Positions 1 to 7,951 of a DNA stretch of 18,988 nucleotides are shown here, one piece after another (within the stretch, counting starts at the first letter, position 1; each line of letters begins with the position of its first letter). The stretch spans positions 1 to 18,988 of the forward strand of contig CANNJG010000018.1 in NCBI GenBank assembly GCA_947504795.1, in the 5' to 3' direction. A program made the position numbers and the translations under genes. Under the pieces are notes generated by a model that made no database searches, was not told where the DNA came from, and was given only the letters and a program-made list of their open reading frames with translations. Source of the stretch: Legionellaceae bacterium. GTDB taxonomy: Bacteria; Pseudomonadota; Gammaproteobacteria; Legionellales; Legionellaceae.

Positions 1-2
1 AA

Positions 3-272
3 AAATATAAGACTCGAGCACCTAGGCTAAGTGAGTGGATGGAGGCAAATATTTCTGAAGGGTTTACTATCTTCAACCTCCCTCAAGAACATTGGAAAAA
101 GCTTAGAACGAGCAATTTGGCTGAGCGGGTAAATAAAGAAATTAAACGAAGAACTAAAATTGTCGGCATATTTCCGAATTGTAATGCTTGCTTACGTTTG
201 GTCACAGCACTTTTAGTTGAGATGGATGAGGAATGGGATCAGGGTAGAAATCATTTGAATATGGGTGATTAA
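3..272 (+). CDS. IS256-family (Mutator-type) transposase, C-terminal part, cut by window edge
   Basis: The reading frame is already open at base 3 and runs to a TAA at 270-272, giving about 89 residues. The segment LRTSNLAERVNKEIKRRTKI followed by VGIFPNCNACLRLVTALLVE and then a DEEW motif is the classic C-terminal end of IS256-family DDE transposases, which move DNA by cut-or-copy transposition. The first ATG in frame (39) lies inside the conserved domain, so it is not the true start; the gene begins outside the window. It is therefore partial at the edge, not necessarily broken. The 40-60 bases after the stop should hold the right terminal inverted repeat of the element, ending near 330 where homology to the next transposase begins. 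The family call is firm; activity cannot be judged. Confidence 0.88.
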   Translation, partial: KYKTRAPRLSEWMEANISEGFTIFNLPQEHWKKLRTSNLAERVNKEIKRRTKIVGIFPNCNACLRLVTALLVEMDEEWDQGRNHLNMGD

Positions 273-332
273 TAATCAATGGCAAGAGGGGATAAATCTG
301 AATTTACAGAATAAATGTTGCTTAGCCCGATA
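273..332 (+). mobile_element. Probable right end of the IS256-like element
   Basis: These 60 non-coding bases lie between the IS256-type transposase stop and the point where the opposite-strand IS481-like reading begins (about 332). The stretch around 299-322 is AT-rich and fits a terminal repeat. The left end is outside the window, so neither inverted repeats nor a target duplication can be verified. The boundary is inferred from where the neighbouring transposase loses its family sequence. Confidence 0.4.
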
Positions 333-449
333 AAAAGTATCCCGCGATACGCCTACTACCTTGCAGGCTCTCGATACATTGCCTAATTCTTCCGCAAGAT
401 TAAGAACACCAACTTTATGTTTAATGATTTTACCAGTATTATCTATCAT
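276..449 (-). pseudogene. IS481-like transposase, N-terminal fragment
   Basis: Read from ATG at 449 the protein starts MIDNTGKIIKHKVGVLNLAE and continues ELGNVSRACKVVGVSRDTFY, a helix-turn-helix typical of the N-terminus of IS481/IS3-like integrase-type transposases. Upstream of 449 on this strand lies AAAGGAAAA at good ribosome-binding distance, which favours this start over the ATG at 509. After about residue 40 (near base 332) family similarity ends and an unrelated tail runs to the stop at 276. The whole catalytic DDE domain is missing. The tail coincides with the expected IS256-like terminus, so the simplest reading is that the IS256 element inserted into, or recombined with, this gene. 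The fragment cannot encode an active transposase. The IS481 assignment, as opposed to another IS3-type group, is moderately sure. Confidence 0.7.
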
Positions 450-544
450 GAGAGTTTTCCTTTGTTTTGGTTTAAAGTTTGTACTTCTATCAAAACCGAA
501 AACTCTCACCTTTTCAAGTGATTTGTCAGATTAGGTTCGAACTA

Positions 545-625
545 ATGCAGATTAAACGCGGACTATTACGAAACTATTTGATCGAGCAGCTTAAAAATCC
601 GACTGTTTCGATGGGTTTTGCGTAA
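545..625 (+). other. Possible 26-residue ORF or truncated gene 5' end
   Basis: ATG at 545 opens a frame starting MQIKRGLLRNYLIEQLKNP and ending at TAA 623-625. An AGG at 534-536 could act as a weak ribosome-binding site. The last codons lie in the sequence shared with the MITE-like element, so the frame may be the start of an older gene cut by that element. The residues look protein-like but match no family I recognise. It could equally be chance. Confidence 0.2.
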
Positions 626-629
626 GTCC
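590..629. repeat. Right-end fragment of MITE-like repeat
   Basis: The last 16 bases (614-629, GGTTTTGCGTAAGTCC) are identical to the right terminus of the 9943-10062 element. The preceding 25 bases align loosely with it, sharing AAATCC and a TCGA or ATCGA block. A weak counterpart of the left terminus (GGACTATTACGAAAC) occurs at 560. This is either a decayed, internally deleted copy or a solo right end. Confidence 0.6.
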
Positions 630-681
630 TATTCATATTCCAAAATACTACATGTAGTGGCTGGCGGGGTAAACTGCATAG

Positions 682-1530
682 CCCTGTAACCATATACAGA
701 ATGCATTTAAGGACGCTGGTGGTGAAGCTAATCCCTACTACTGGGTCAAAATGAAAGAGGAGCACCGTATTTTAGAAACCTGGGTTTTAGACACAGCACA
801 AGAGCGAGAGCAACGATATCTGACGTTAGTCTCAACATGGGATGAGACAAATATCCACATTAAAAAACTTGAAACTGATGTTGGCAAAATGGAGTTAACC
901 GTTGCTTATTTGAATGAGGCTAAGGCTGATACTCGCCAATCGACAAGCACAGCAACCGGTACCAGTGGCGAGGAAAAAAATCGTGGGTTGCCGATTTCAG
1001 ACGAATCTGCCTTCCGTATAACGCAGTTACATCCAGAAGAGCCTATAGGCAGATTGACAAACAAATTGCACCAAGCCAGTTCTCAGCGTCCAATTATTTC
1101 TTCTTCTCAGAAAACAAGTTCGACGCAAGCAAATCATCGCCCCGGTGAACAAGACGTGTCCACAAGCAGGTTGAGTGCCGCCGTAATATTCTACAACGAA
1201 AAAAATCCAAATCAGCATGCTGTCGCACGAGATAACAGTATAGTCGATCGCGAGTCGAAAGTATTATTGAAAATTAACACCGATTGTAGCACCACTATTT
1301 ATCCTCCTTTGATAAATATTGCTAGTATGGATGTTTAAGCTAAGGCAATGATGATTCTTACGGCTATGGGAATGACAGCAGATGATGTCGAAGCAGATTT
1401 TCAACGACCTTTAGCAATTGATCCAGTTGATCCAAAAACAGAATTGAAAACCGCTATCCTAGTATGTTTTGAAGAGCAAAAGCAATTAAGTGGACAAAGG
1501 GATACGTCATTCAGCGTAGGATTGAGGTAG
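682..1530 (+). pseudogene. Unrecognised reading frame broken by one in-frame stop
   Basis: One frame is open from 682 to TAA 1336-1338 and then, after that single stop, remains open from 1339 to TAG 1528-1530. Residues before the ATG at 751 also look like protein (a run NAFKDAGGEANPYYWVK), and no Shine-Dalgarno precedes 751, so 751 is unlikely to be a natural start. The first 60 residues after 751 are charged and helix-prone, perhaps coiled coil. The middle is rich in Ser, Thr, Gln and Arg and looks disordered. No family is recognised. The most economical view is a remnant of a larger gene that lost its 5' end, next to the repeat fragment ending at 629, and then gained a nonsense codon. Alternatively 751-1338 alone is a small expressed orphan of 195 residues. 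Confidence 0.4.
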
Positions 1531-1706
1531 GTAATCCTTAAAAAGTCACTCGCAAATTACCTCTGCGGATCCGTCGTCAGAATCGGACAGACAAATTTTA
1601 CGCATCCGGCACGATAGTGCTATTGGCTTTAGCAATGTTTCGTGTACGCCAAGCATCGGGGATAAGGCTGGTTTATCCTAGCGCACCCAAAGTCGAGCCA
1701 TGATGG
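1531..1706. other. Non-coding stretch with a small perfect hairpin
   Basis: Nothing coding is supported here. A perfect 6-bp inverted repeat, GGATAA at 1660-1665 and TTATCC at 1673-1678 with a 7-base loop, lies about 29 bases beyond the NTPDase stop. It could shape the 3' end of that minus-strand transcript, but no T-run follows, so it is not a convincing intrinsic terminator. Confidence 0.25.
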
Positions 1707-2882
1707 TTATCTTCCTTTATCAGATTGAAATAACAAGGCACCTATCGTCCAATCGGCATCGTAAGTCGGTAAATAATGAATGTCCTGATCAGGACTGAAT
1801 TCATAGCCGTGCACCACTAGCCCATAGAAATAAGAGGCGATCAAACAATTTCTTTGTATATACTCATTTTGAGTAAAGCAATTTGCTAATGACTCATAAT
1901 CCTGTTGACACAATTGATTATCTGCTTGCTGTAATAATTCCCGAGGAGAAAATGATCCCGAAGTAAATACAAAGGGTGCACGGCTTATCATCCCGCTTAC
2001 GGCACTCACCGTGTACCATTGATCGCCCGTATTCTTGGATAACGCTTGCTGAGTCACCTCTGTCACATGATGCTTTTCGCCAACCATTTCACCCAATTTA
2101 GCCTGACATACATCAGCATTCCCGGCACCAAATGTGCCATTCGCTAACGGCAATCCAATCGGAAAACACGCTTGTTGATTGTTGGCCAGCTTATACACTT
2201 CATTGGCCCCTAACCCCAAAAAGCTATGCGCGAATAAGAGAATAAAATGATCATTAACAGTTAATTCTTGCACGTCGTTTGGATCCATGCCGGTCTCATC
2301 GTTGATTGGAAATGCAATTTGCGCTGAGGCACCCCCGACTTCAATCAAATTAACAAAAGGTTTATGTGCACCTGGATCTAAGGTTTTAAGATAATAATTC
2401 AAAGCTAACCATCCGAAAGTAGCCTCTTCTTTACCCGTAATCGTTCTGGCATCGCGTAAAAACCATTGAGGTTGCTGCGTAAACCATTGTTGAATCATCG
2501 CGTAATAATGTTGCTGAGCGTCCCTACTGCGCAACCGCATACCTGCCGTCGCGTACACATAAACCGGGATTTTAGCTTGTGGTAAATCCCTCATTAAGCG
2601 CGCTAAGTAGGCATTGATTGTCGATTGATCTAAATCAAGGCTCGCGAGTCCTGGTTCAATTTTGTTGGAATAGACTTCATGAATAGTTGTAAACTGATGC
2701 GGTGCCTGCGTGTCATAGGCGAATAAATGAATGCGCGATCCGGTGCTCCCGGCGTCAACCATAGCAACACAGTGTTCGGCCGCACAAACAGAAGGGAACG
2801 TCTTCGCAGCAATGTCCAGGGTAGACAGGGCATAAGTGAAAACAACTGTCCCTATTAATACGATTGTACGCACTAAGCCCAT
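1707..2882 (-). CDS. Secreted ecto-NTPDase (GDA1/CD39 apyrase family)
   Basis: This 391-residue protein hydrolyses nucleoside tri- and diphosphates (family knowledge). It shows the apyrase-conserved regions in order: ACR1 DAGSTGSR at 43-50, ACR2 ATAGMR at 111-116, ACR3 KEEATFGWLALNY at 151-163 carrying the expected catalytic glutamate, and ACR4 VGGASAQ at 182-188. Residues 1-26 are a hydrophobic signal-like segment, so export to the periplasm or beyond is likely. Several cysteines in the C-terminal half fit a disulfide-bonded exported enzyme. Length and motif layout match the Legionella pneumophila enzyme Lpg1905, a eukaryote-like NTPDase linked to growth in host cells. The start ATG at 2882 is preceded by a weak AGAGAG. 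It lies 44 bases downstream of comEC and may be co-transcribed with it. Substrate preference cannot be read from sequence. Confidence 0.93.
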   Translation of the reverse strand: MGLVRTIVLIGTVVFTYALSTLDIAAKTFPSVCAAEHCVAMVDAGSTGSRIHLFAYDTQAPHQFTTIHEVYSNKIEPGLASLDLDQSTINAYLARLMRDLPQAKIPVYVYATAGMRLRSRDAQQHYYAMIQQWFTQQPQWFLRDARTITGKEEATFGWLALNYYLKTLDPGAHKPFVNLIEVGGASAQIAFPINDETGMDPNDVQELTVNDHFILLFAHSFLGLGANEVYKLANNQQACFPIGLPLANGTFGAGNADVCQAKLGEMVGEKHHVTEVTQQALSKNTGDQWYTVSAVSGMISRAPFVFTSGSFSPRELLQQADNQLCQQDYESLANCFTQNEYIQRNCLIASYFYGLVVHGYEFSPDQDIHYLPTYDADWTIGALLFQSDKGR

Positions 2883-2926
2883 GCCGCTCTCTAATGAAAA
2901 TTTAGAAAAACTTTAAAACAAATTGG

Positions 2927-5149
2927 CTATAAGATCAATGAATTTTTCTCTGCAGATGACAACATAGGCGGCATGCGCCCTTTTTTCCATGAAAAATCTA
3001 ATTGAATCATGCCTTGCTCGGCAGTACCATACAGAGTAATTCCTTGTAGCCGATAATTCGCAAGTGTTTGTGAATGAGGAAATCGATAGCGATTATCAAA
3101 CCCGTAGGACATGACCGCATAATCGGGGGATACTTGCCTTAAAAATTCTGGTGTAGACGATGTTTTACTCCCATGATGTGGGACAATCAACACACGCGCA
3201 TGGAGAGCGTTACCATAGGTTTTCACCAAATAATGTTCGGCTTCGCGCTCAATATCACCCGTTAATAAAACCGCCCCAAACGCGTTTGATATTTTTAGAA
3301 CGCAAGAGCGATTATTGGTATCTTTAGAGGATGTTGGAATAGAAAAAAAATGAAAATTCACCCCTTCCCAACGCCAATCTGGATAGTCATGACAAGCATA
3401 GCCGCGATGATAAAATGTTGGGTTATCGACAACCAGAACATCGGGTGGGTAGTTTTTCTCTAACGTCGACAACCCTCCCCGGTGATCCAAATCCGGATGA
3501 CTTATCACCACCATATCGAGATGTGTAAGCCCGAGGGTATGTAAATACGGCAATAACACTAAGGTGCTCATATCCGGGCCATGATACATCTGCCCGCCCG
3601 TATCATAAACCAGCGTATGCGATTGGGTGCGCACAACACAGGCAAGCCCTTGACCTACATCCATAATCGCAACTTGAAAATCACCCGCTTTGACGCGGCT
3701 ATACTTCGGATAAAAGGCCATAGCCAGCATCGCCATCGCTATCCCCAGAATAGGACGTAAGGGTAATAACGCGCCTAATGCCAGCGTAACCATCAACACC
3801 AAAGGCAATATAATTGACCCATAACTGAAGGTTAAATTCCAATGCGCAAACCAACCGTCAACCCAATGCAAATAATACAACAATCCAGTCATCGCAAGTT
3901 TGGACAACCCTACAATCCACGGCAGCTGATACCCTAGCAATAACGTTAGTAAAGCCAAAGGCACCACCACAAAACTAACCCAAGGAATCGCCACTAGATT
4001 CGCAAATAGGCCATCAAATGCCGCGTAAGAAAACCAAAAAAGAGTCAATGGGAGCAACCCCAACAAACAGGCTATCTGAATCAATACGCCTTTGCGCCAG
4101 CCCTGCACAGCGATGCGCTGATTCATAATCAATAAAATTGCCACTGCCATAAAGGATAAATAAAATCCAGGCATCAATACTGCATGCGGTTCTGTTAGCA
4201 GCACACTTAACAAGGCATAGCGCCATGCTTGCCACGCACCTAATTTTTTTTGTCCTAAATAGCGAAAAAAAATAAAAAATGAGGCGACTGCCGACCGTTC
4301 CGCTGGCACGCCAAATCCCGCTAAAATCGCATAGGAAAAGCCGACGATAATCGCAAACACAGCAGCCGCTTTTTGTGCGGGATAGCGCACACAGATATAA
4401 GGGATACAAGACCAAATGCGGCGAATCAATTCAAATACCATCCCCGCTACCAAACCAATATGCGCACCCGAAATCACCATCAAATGCGTGGTTCCAGTGC
4501 GTCGAAATAAGGTCCACAATTCCTGAGTCATTGACGAGGTAACTCCCAATGTTAACGCCGACAATATGCCCACCTGCTCCCTATCCGCTCCGATATGAGT
4601 CAACCTGTTTGCAAGGCGTTCACGAAGCGCTAATAAGGCCAGGGTATGTTTAGGAGCCGCCAAAGCTTGAAAAGAGCCGGCTGCAGTATAGCCGCGCCAA
4701 TGGATATGCTGTGCCTCCAGAAAGCTTTTATAATCAAACCCACCGGGGTTATTGAGATTGTGAACGGTACGTAATTTGGCACGCAGCTGCCAGCGCTGGC
4801 CCACATGTACAATTGGGCAATGTTGATAACAAGAGAGGAGTAATCGTGCACGGATAGGCTTATCATTCAACTGGTTAGCCAGCAGCACAAATTGAATTTT
4901 ATCCGGAGTTTGCTGAGGAATAGACGCCACTTCTCCGCGAAGCATTGCCCCTCGGATCACCGGCTCTTTCGGCATACCCCGATCCGCCATCCACATTTGA
5001 TGGCACGCGCCAAACGCACAAGCGACCCCAAAAGACATCAATGCTTTCCAGCAGCGGTGCAATCCATGACAGAGCAGGATTAAAACGACAGGCAGACAAG
5101 ATTTTGTGTAAAAAAAAATCATCCCTAACGCAAAAGCAAGGATTTCCAT
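2927..5149 (-). CDS. comEC: DNA-uptake channel protein ComEC/Rec2
   Basis: ComEC forms the inner-membrane channel that brings single-stranded DNA into the cytoplasm during natural transformation. The 740 residues show the full family layout. There are N-terminal hydrophobic helices and an OB-like soluble segment to about residue 165. The Competence domain follows with its signature GTTHLMVISGAHIGL near residue 215, then a run of membrane helices to about 485. A C-terminal metallo-beta-lactamase-like domain starts at DVGQG near 490, has HPDLDHRGG near 550, LLTGDIE near 630 and HHGSKTS near 660. The MBL metal motif HxDxDH appears intact, so the nuclease-like domain is probably not degenerate. 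Start ATG at 5149 has only a weak GAG upstream. Length is normal and there is no frameshift. Natural competence is plausible but requires pilus genes outside this window. Confidence 0.95.
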   Translation of the reverse strand: MEILAFALGMIFFYTKSCLPVVLILLCHGLHRCWKALMSFGVACAFGACHQMWMADRGMPKEPVIRGAMLRGEVASIPQQTPDKIQFVLLANQLNDKPIRARLLLSCYQHCPIVHVGQRWQLRAKLRTVHNLNNPGGFDYKSFLEAQHIHWRGYTAAGSFQALAAPKHTLALLALRERLANRLTHIGADREQVGILSALTLGVTSSMTQELWTLFRRTGTTHLMVISGAHIGLVAGMVFELIRRIWSCIPYICVRYPAQKAAAVFAIIVGFSYAILAGFGVPAERSAVASFFIFFRYLGQKKLGAWQAWRYALLSVLLTEPHAVLMPGFYLSFMAVAILLIMNQRIAVQGWRKGVLIQIACLLGLLPLTLFWFSYAAFDGLFANLVAIPWVSFVVVPLALLTLLLGYQLPWIVGLSKLAMTGLLYYLHWVDGWFAHWNLTFSYGSIILPLVLMVTLALGALLPLRPILGIAMAMLAMAFYPKYSRVKAGDFQVAIMDVGQGLACVVRTQSHTLVYDTGGQMYHGPDMSTLVLLPYLHTLGLTHLDMVVISHPDLDHRGGLSTLEKNYPPDVLVVDNPTFYHRGYACHDYPDWRWEGVNFHFFSIPTSSKDTNNRSCVLKISNAFGAVLLTGDIEREAEHYLVKTYGNALHARVLIVPHHGSKTSSTPEFLRQVSPDYAVMSYGFDNRYRFPHSQTLANYRLQGITLYGTAEQGMIQLDFSWKKGRMPPMLSSAEKNSLIL

Positions 5150-5286
5150 AATCGCTCGTGTTGGACTAGCTATTTTGACGCTACTGTATCAGGACTTTAA
5201 AAAAAAAGCATCGCTAATTTTGAGTCAGCCAGGATCCGTGCTCGTCTTCCTCCGGGAACCCTATCGATAGTAAGGTCTGATCACTG

Positions 5287-6867
5287 CTAATGTTCTCGCG
5301 TAGCCAAAAATGCTATCTTCGGATAACGCTCTTGAGCCATGGTTAAATTAACTCGTGTTGGCGCTAAATAAATCAAGGTATTCGAACCATCCAAGGCCAA
5401 ATATTCATAGGTTTTTTCTTTAAATTCAACTAATGCTTTATCATCGGGTGCATACACCCAGCGTGCGCAGCTCACATTGACTGACTCATAAATACAATCC
5501 ACTTTATATTCATGCTGCAGGCGGTGCGCCACCACATCAAATTGTAGGACGCCAACCGCTCCCAAGATTAATTGATTATTCGATAATGGCCGAAACACTT
5601 GCGTAGCACCTTCTTCAGATAACTCTATCAGACCTTTTACCAACGCTTTACTTTTTAAAGGATCTTTTAGGCGAACCAGCCGAAATAAGTCTGGTGCAAA
5701 ATTCGGGATACCCGTAAATTTCAATTGTTCGCCTTGGGTAAACGTATCGCCAATTCGAATCGTACCGTGATTATGCAAGCCAATAATATCCCCACTCAAG
5801 GCAGTTTCTGCTTGCGAGCGATCTCCTGCCATGAACGTCAGTGCATTTGCAATGTGCACGTCTTTATTGAGTCGCAAATGTCGCAATTTCATACCTTTTT
5901 GAAACGCGCCCGAACACACACGTAAAAATGCAATCCGATCTCGGTGCTTCGGATCCATATTAGCCTGGATTTTAAACACAAACCCAGTAAAAGCGTCTTC
6001 GTCTGGCTGAACAACTCGCTCTTCGGCAGCGCGCGGCAAGGGACCTGGGGCATACGCCGCAAAATCATCAAGCAAAGCTTTGATCCCAAAATTATTAATC
6101 GCAGAACCAAAATAGACTGGGGTTAATGTTCCAGCCAAATAAGCGTGCTCATCAAACGCATGCGACGCGCCTTTCACCAAATCAATTTCTTCACGTAATT
6201 CATTAGCCATATCCCCAATCCGTGCATCTAATTCCGGATTGTCTAATCCTTTGATGGCAAGCCCATCTTGTTTTTGCATATTTTTACCGGACTCGTACAA
6301 ATAGACGATATCGTCGCGTAAATGATAAATCCCTTTAAATCGCTTTCCCATACCCACAGGCCAGGTGATCGGCGCGCATTGGATTCCTAACACCGTTTCA
6401 ACTTCATCGAGTAAGTCAATCGGCTCACGTCCCTCTCGATCTAGTTTATTGATCAAAGTCATAATCGGTGTTTGACGCAGTCGACAGACATTCATTAGTT
6501 TAATCGTCCGGTCTTCTACCCCTTTTGCCACATCGATAACCATCAATGCTGAATCAACAGCGGTTAACGTTCGATAGGTATCTTCAGAAAAGTCTTCATG
6601 ACCAGGCGTATCTAATAAATTCATGACATGCCCGTTATGGACAAATTGCATCACTGACGTGGTCACAGAGATTCCGCGCTCTTGCTCCATTTGCATCCAG
6701 TCTGATGTGGCATGACGCGTCGCTTTACGGCCTTTGACCGTCCCCGCCATCTGAATCGCGCCTCCAAACAATAACAGCTTTTCAGTAACTGTCGTTTTAC
6801 CCGCATCGGGATGTGAAATAATCGCAAATGTGCGCCGCTTGCGAAAATCGTGATAAAAATCCGTCAT
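5287..6867 (-). CDS. prfC: Peptide chain release factor 3
   Basis: RF3 is the GTPase that recycles RF1/RF2 from the ribosome after termination. The 526 residues match the usual length (about 529). The GTPase motifs are intact: P-loop SHPDAGKT at 18-25, G2 region around ERGISVTTSV near 63-72, DTPGH at 86-90 and NKLD at 140-143. The remainder carries the EF-G-like domain II and the RF3-specific C-terminal domain ending near PTRVNLTMAQERYPKIAF. ATG at 6867 is in register with the family's N-terminus (MTDFYHDFRKRRTFAIISHP). It lies 56 bases downstream of the 3-hydroxyisobutyryl-CoA hydrolase gene, but a good promoter sits in that gap, so it can be expressed on its own. Nothing unusual is seen in the protein. 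Confidence 0.97.
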   Translation of the reverse strand: MTDFYHDFRKRRTFAIISHPDAGKTTVTEKLLLFGGAIQMAGTVKGRKATRHATSDWMQMEQERGISVTTSVMQFVHNGHVMNLLDTPGHEDFSEDTYRTLTAVDSALMVIDVAKGVEDRTIKLMNVCRLRQTPIMTLINKLDREGREPIDLLDEVETVLGIQCAPITWPVGMGKRFKGIYHLRDDIVYLYESGKNMQKQDGLAIKGLDNPELDARIGDMANELREEIDLVKGASHAFDEHAYLAGTLTPVYFGSAINNFGIKALLDDFAAYAPGPLPRAAEERVVQPDEDAFTGFVFKIQANMDPKHRDRIAFLRVCSGAFQKGMKLRHLRLNKDVHIANALTFMAGDRSQAETALSGDIIGLHNHGTIRIGDTFTQGEQLKFTGIPNFAPDLFRLVRLKDPLKSKALVKGLIELSEEGATQVFRPLSNNQLILGAVGVLQFDVVAHRLQHEYKVDCIYESVNVSCARWVYAPDDKALVEFKEKTYEYLALDGSNTLIYLAPTRVNLTMAQERYPKIAFLATREH

Positions 6868-6898
6868 GTGCTTACTCAGAGTCCTCTAATGATTGCGC

Positions 6899-6927
6899 AT
6901 TATAACCGTGACAAGGCTCGCTGTCAC
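6899..6927 (-). promoter_or_regulatory. prfC promoter containing an inverted repeat
   Basis: On the minus strand a perfect TATAAT (6904-6899) lies 17 bases after GTGACA (6927-6922), a fair -35 box. Transcription would begin about 25 bases before the prfC ATG. The -35 and spacer carry a perfect 6-bp inverted repeat, GTGACA at 6908-6913 and TGTCAC at 6922-6927 with 8 bases between, which could be an operator or a small RNA hairpin. The -35 box overlaps the stop codon of the upstream gene. Confidence 0.55.
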
Positions 6928-7949
6928 AAAGCTGAAGAAAAATAGTGTTCGACCCTAGCGGACGTCACCGCTTCCCAATCTGCAGGCTGCCACTTTGGTT
7001 GTTGATCTTTATCGACGACCAGCGCACGTACCCCTTCATAGAAATCATGATCTTGTAAAAAGTGGCCCACCAAACTGCGGTCCATCTGCAAACATAGGTC
7101 TAGATCTAAGGTTCGTGCCAGCCTCAGCTGTTGCAAGGTCACTTTTAGACTCAACGGTGACTTTTTCATTAAGTTAGTACGAATGGAATAGCACCATTCC
7201 TGGTTTGTTACCAACAAAGCCTCATGAATGCCCTCTAGAGTGGCTAATCCAAAACAAGCATCAATCGTTGGTTTCCGAGACAGCCAGGGCGATTCTTCTT
7301 CGGGTTGCGCCATTTTTTTTAAACAGGTATCCACCGCTTGAAACGCATCATCGGATAAATCAGCTGACTTTAATAACGTCAGCAAGCGCGGGAAATTGTC
7401 TGATAGGACCCGCGCCTTGACTAATCCTAATCCATACGCATCGATAGGCGAGAGACGATCACCGGTTAATCCTAAATAGACCCCAAAGTAACCCGGGCAT
7501 CGAGATAAAAGATAGCTGCCGCCAATATCCGGAAAAAAACCAATCGTTGTTTCTGGCATAGCAAATACAAAACGTTCACTCGCCACCGGATGAGAGCCAT
7601 GCAAGGCAATCCCCACACCACCGCCCATGGTGAGCCCATCCATCAAAGCGATATAGGGTTTAGGATAATCGTGAATCAGTTGATTAAGATGATACTCCCG
7701 CTCAAAAAAATTCATTTGCGTACTCAGATGACCGCGCTGATCATAAATCCAACGAATATCGCCACCCGCGCAAAACGCTTTGCTGGGAGCCGCTTGAATC
7801 AGCACTGCACGGATACTCGGTTCATGTTGCCACAGGATCAACTGGGTGATGAGCGCCTCAATCATGGATAAATTTAAAGCATGTAATGCATTCGGCCTAT
7901 CGAGAGTGATTACCCCTAATTGCCCCTCTGCAACACAAGTTAACGTCAC
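6924..7949 (-). CDS. 3-hydroxyisobutyryl-CoA hydrolase
   Basis: A crotonase-fold thioesterase that releases 3-hydroxyisobutyrate from its CoA ester in valine breakdown. The 341 residues fit the HIBCH subgroup rather than plain hydratases. The markers are AFCAGGDI at 58-65, the PKPYIALMDGLTMGGGVGIA block at 96-115 (oxyanion-hole glycines 109-111) and FAMPETTIGFFPDIGG at 129-144 with E133 and D141 in the catalytic positions. A C-terminal extension of about 80 residues is typical of this subgroup. The start is GTG at 7949, two bases after the TAG of the hydratase gene. Its ribosome-binding site AAGGGAG lies within the last codons of that gene, implying translational coupling. Its place directly behind a hydratase and an isobutyryl-CoA dehydrogenase supports the valine role. 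Confidence 0.9.
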   Translation of the reverse strand: MTLTCVAEGQLGVITLDRPNALHALNLSMIEALITQLILWQHEPSIRAVLIQAAPSKAFCAGGDIRWIYDQRGHLSTQMNFFEREYHLNQLIHDYPKPYIALMDGLTMGGGVGIALHGSHPVASERFVFAMPETTIGFFPDIGGSYLLSRCPGYFGVYLGLTGDRLSPIDAYGLGLVKARVLSDNFPRLLTLLKSADLSDDAFQAVDTCLKKMAQPEEESPWLSRKPTIDACFGLATLEGIHEALLVTNQEWCYSIRTNLMKKSPLSLKVTLQQLRLARTLDLDLCLQMDRSLVGHFLQDHDFYEGVRALVVDKDQQPKWQPADWEAVTSARVEHYFSSAL

Positions 7950-7951
7950 CC

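Noticed and set aside
532..548. tRNA T-arm-like sequence (GGTTCGAAC)
   Set aside because: The loop is not followed by the required C-starting stem, and no acceptor, D or anticodon arm can be drawn around it.
1027..1218. 63-codon minus-strand ORF within the orphan frame
   Set aside because: No ribosome-binding site or recognisable sequence; shadow of the plus-strand frame.
4014..4415. 133-codon ORF inside comEC in another frame
   Set aside because: Fully contained in the transmembrane-coding part of comEC; cysteine- and arginine-rich out-of-frame translation.
5199..5216. Possible terminator after prfC (nine-base T run on the minus strand after AGC-GAT-GCT)
   Set aside because: The stem is only three base pairs before mismatches, too weak to call an intrinsic terminator.
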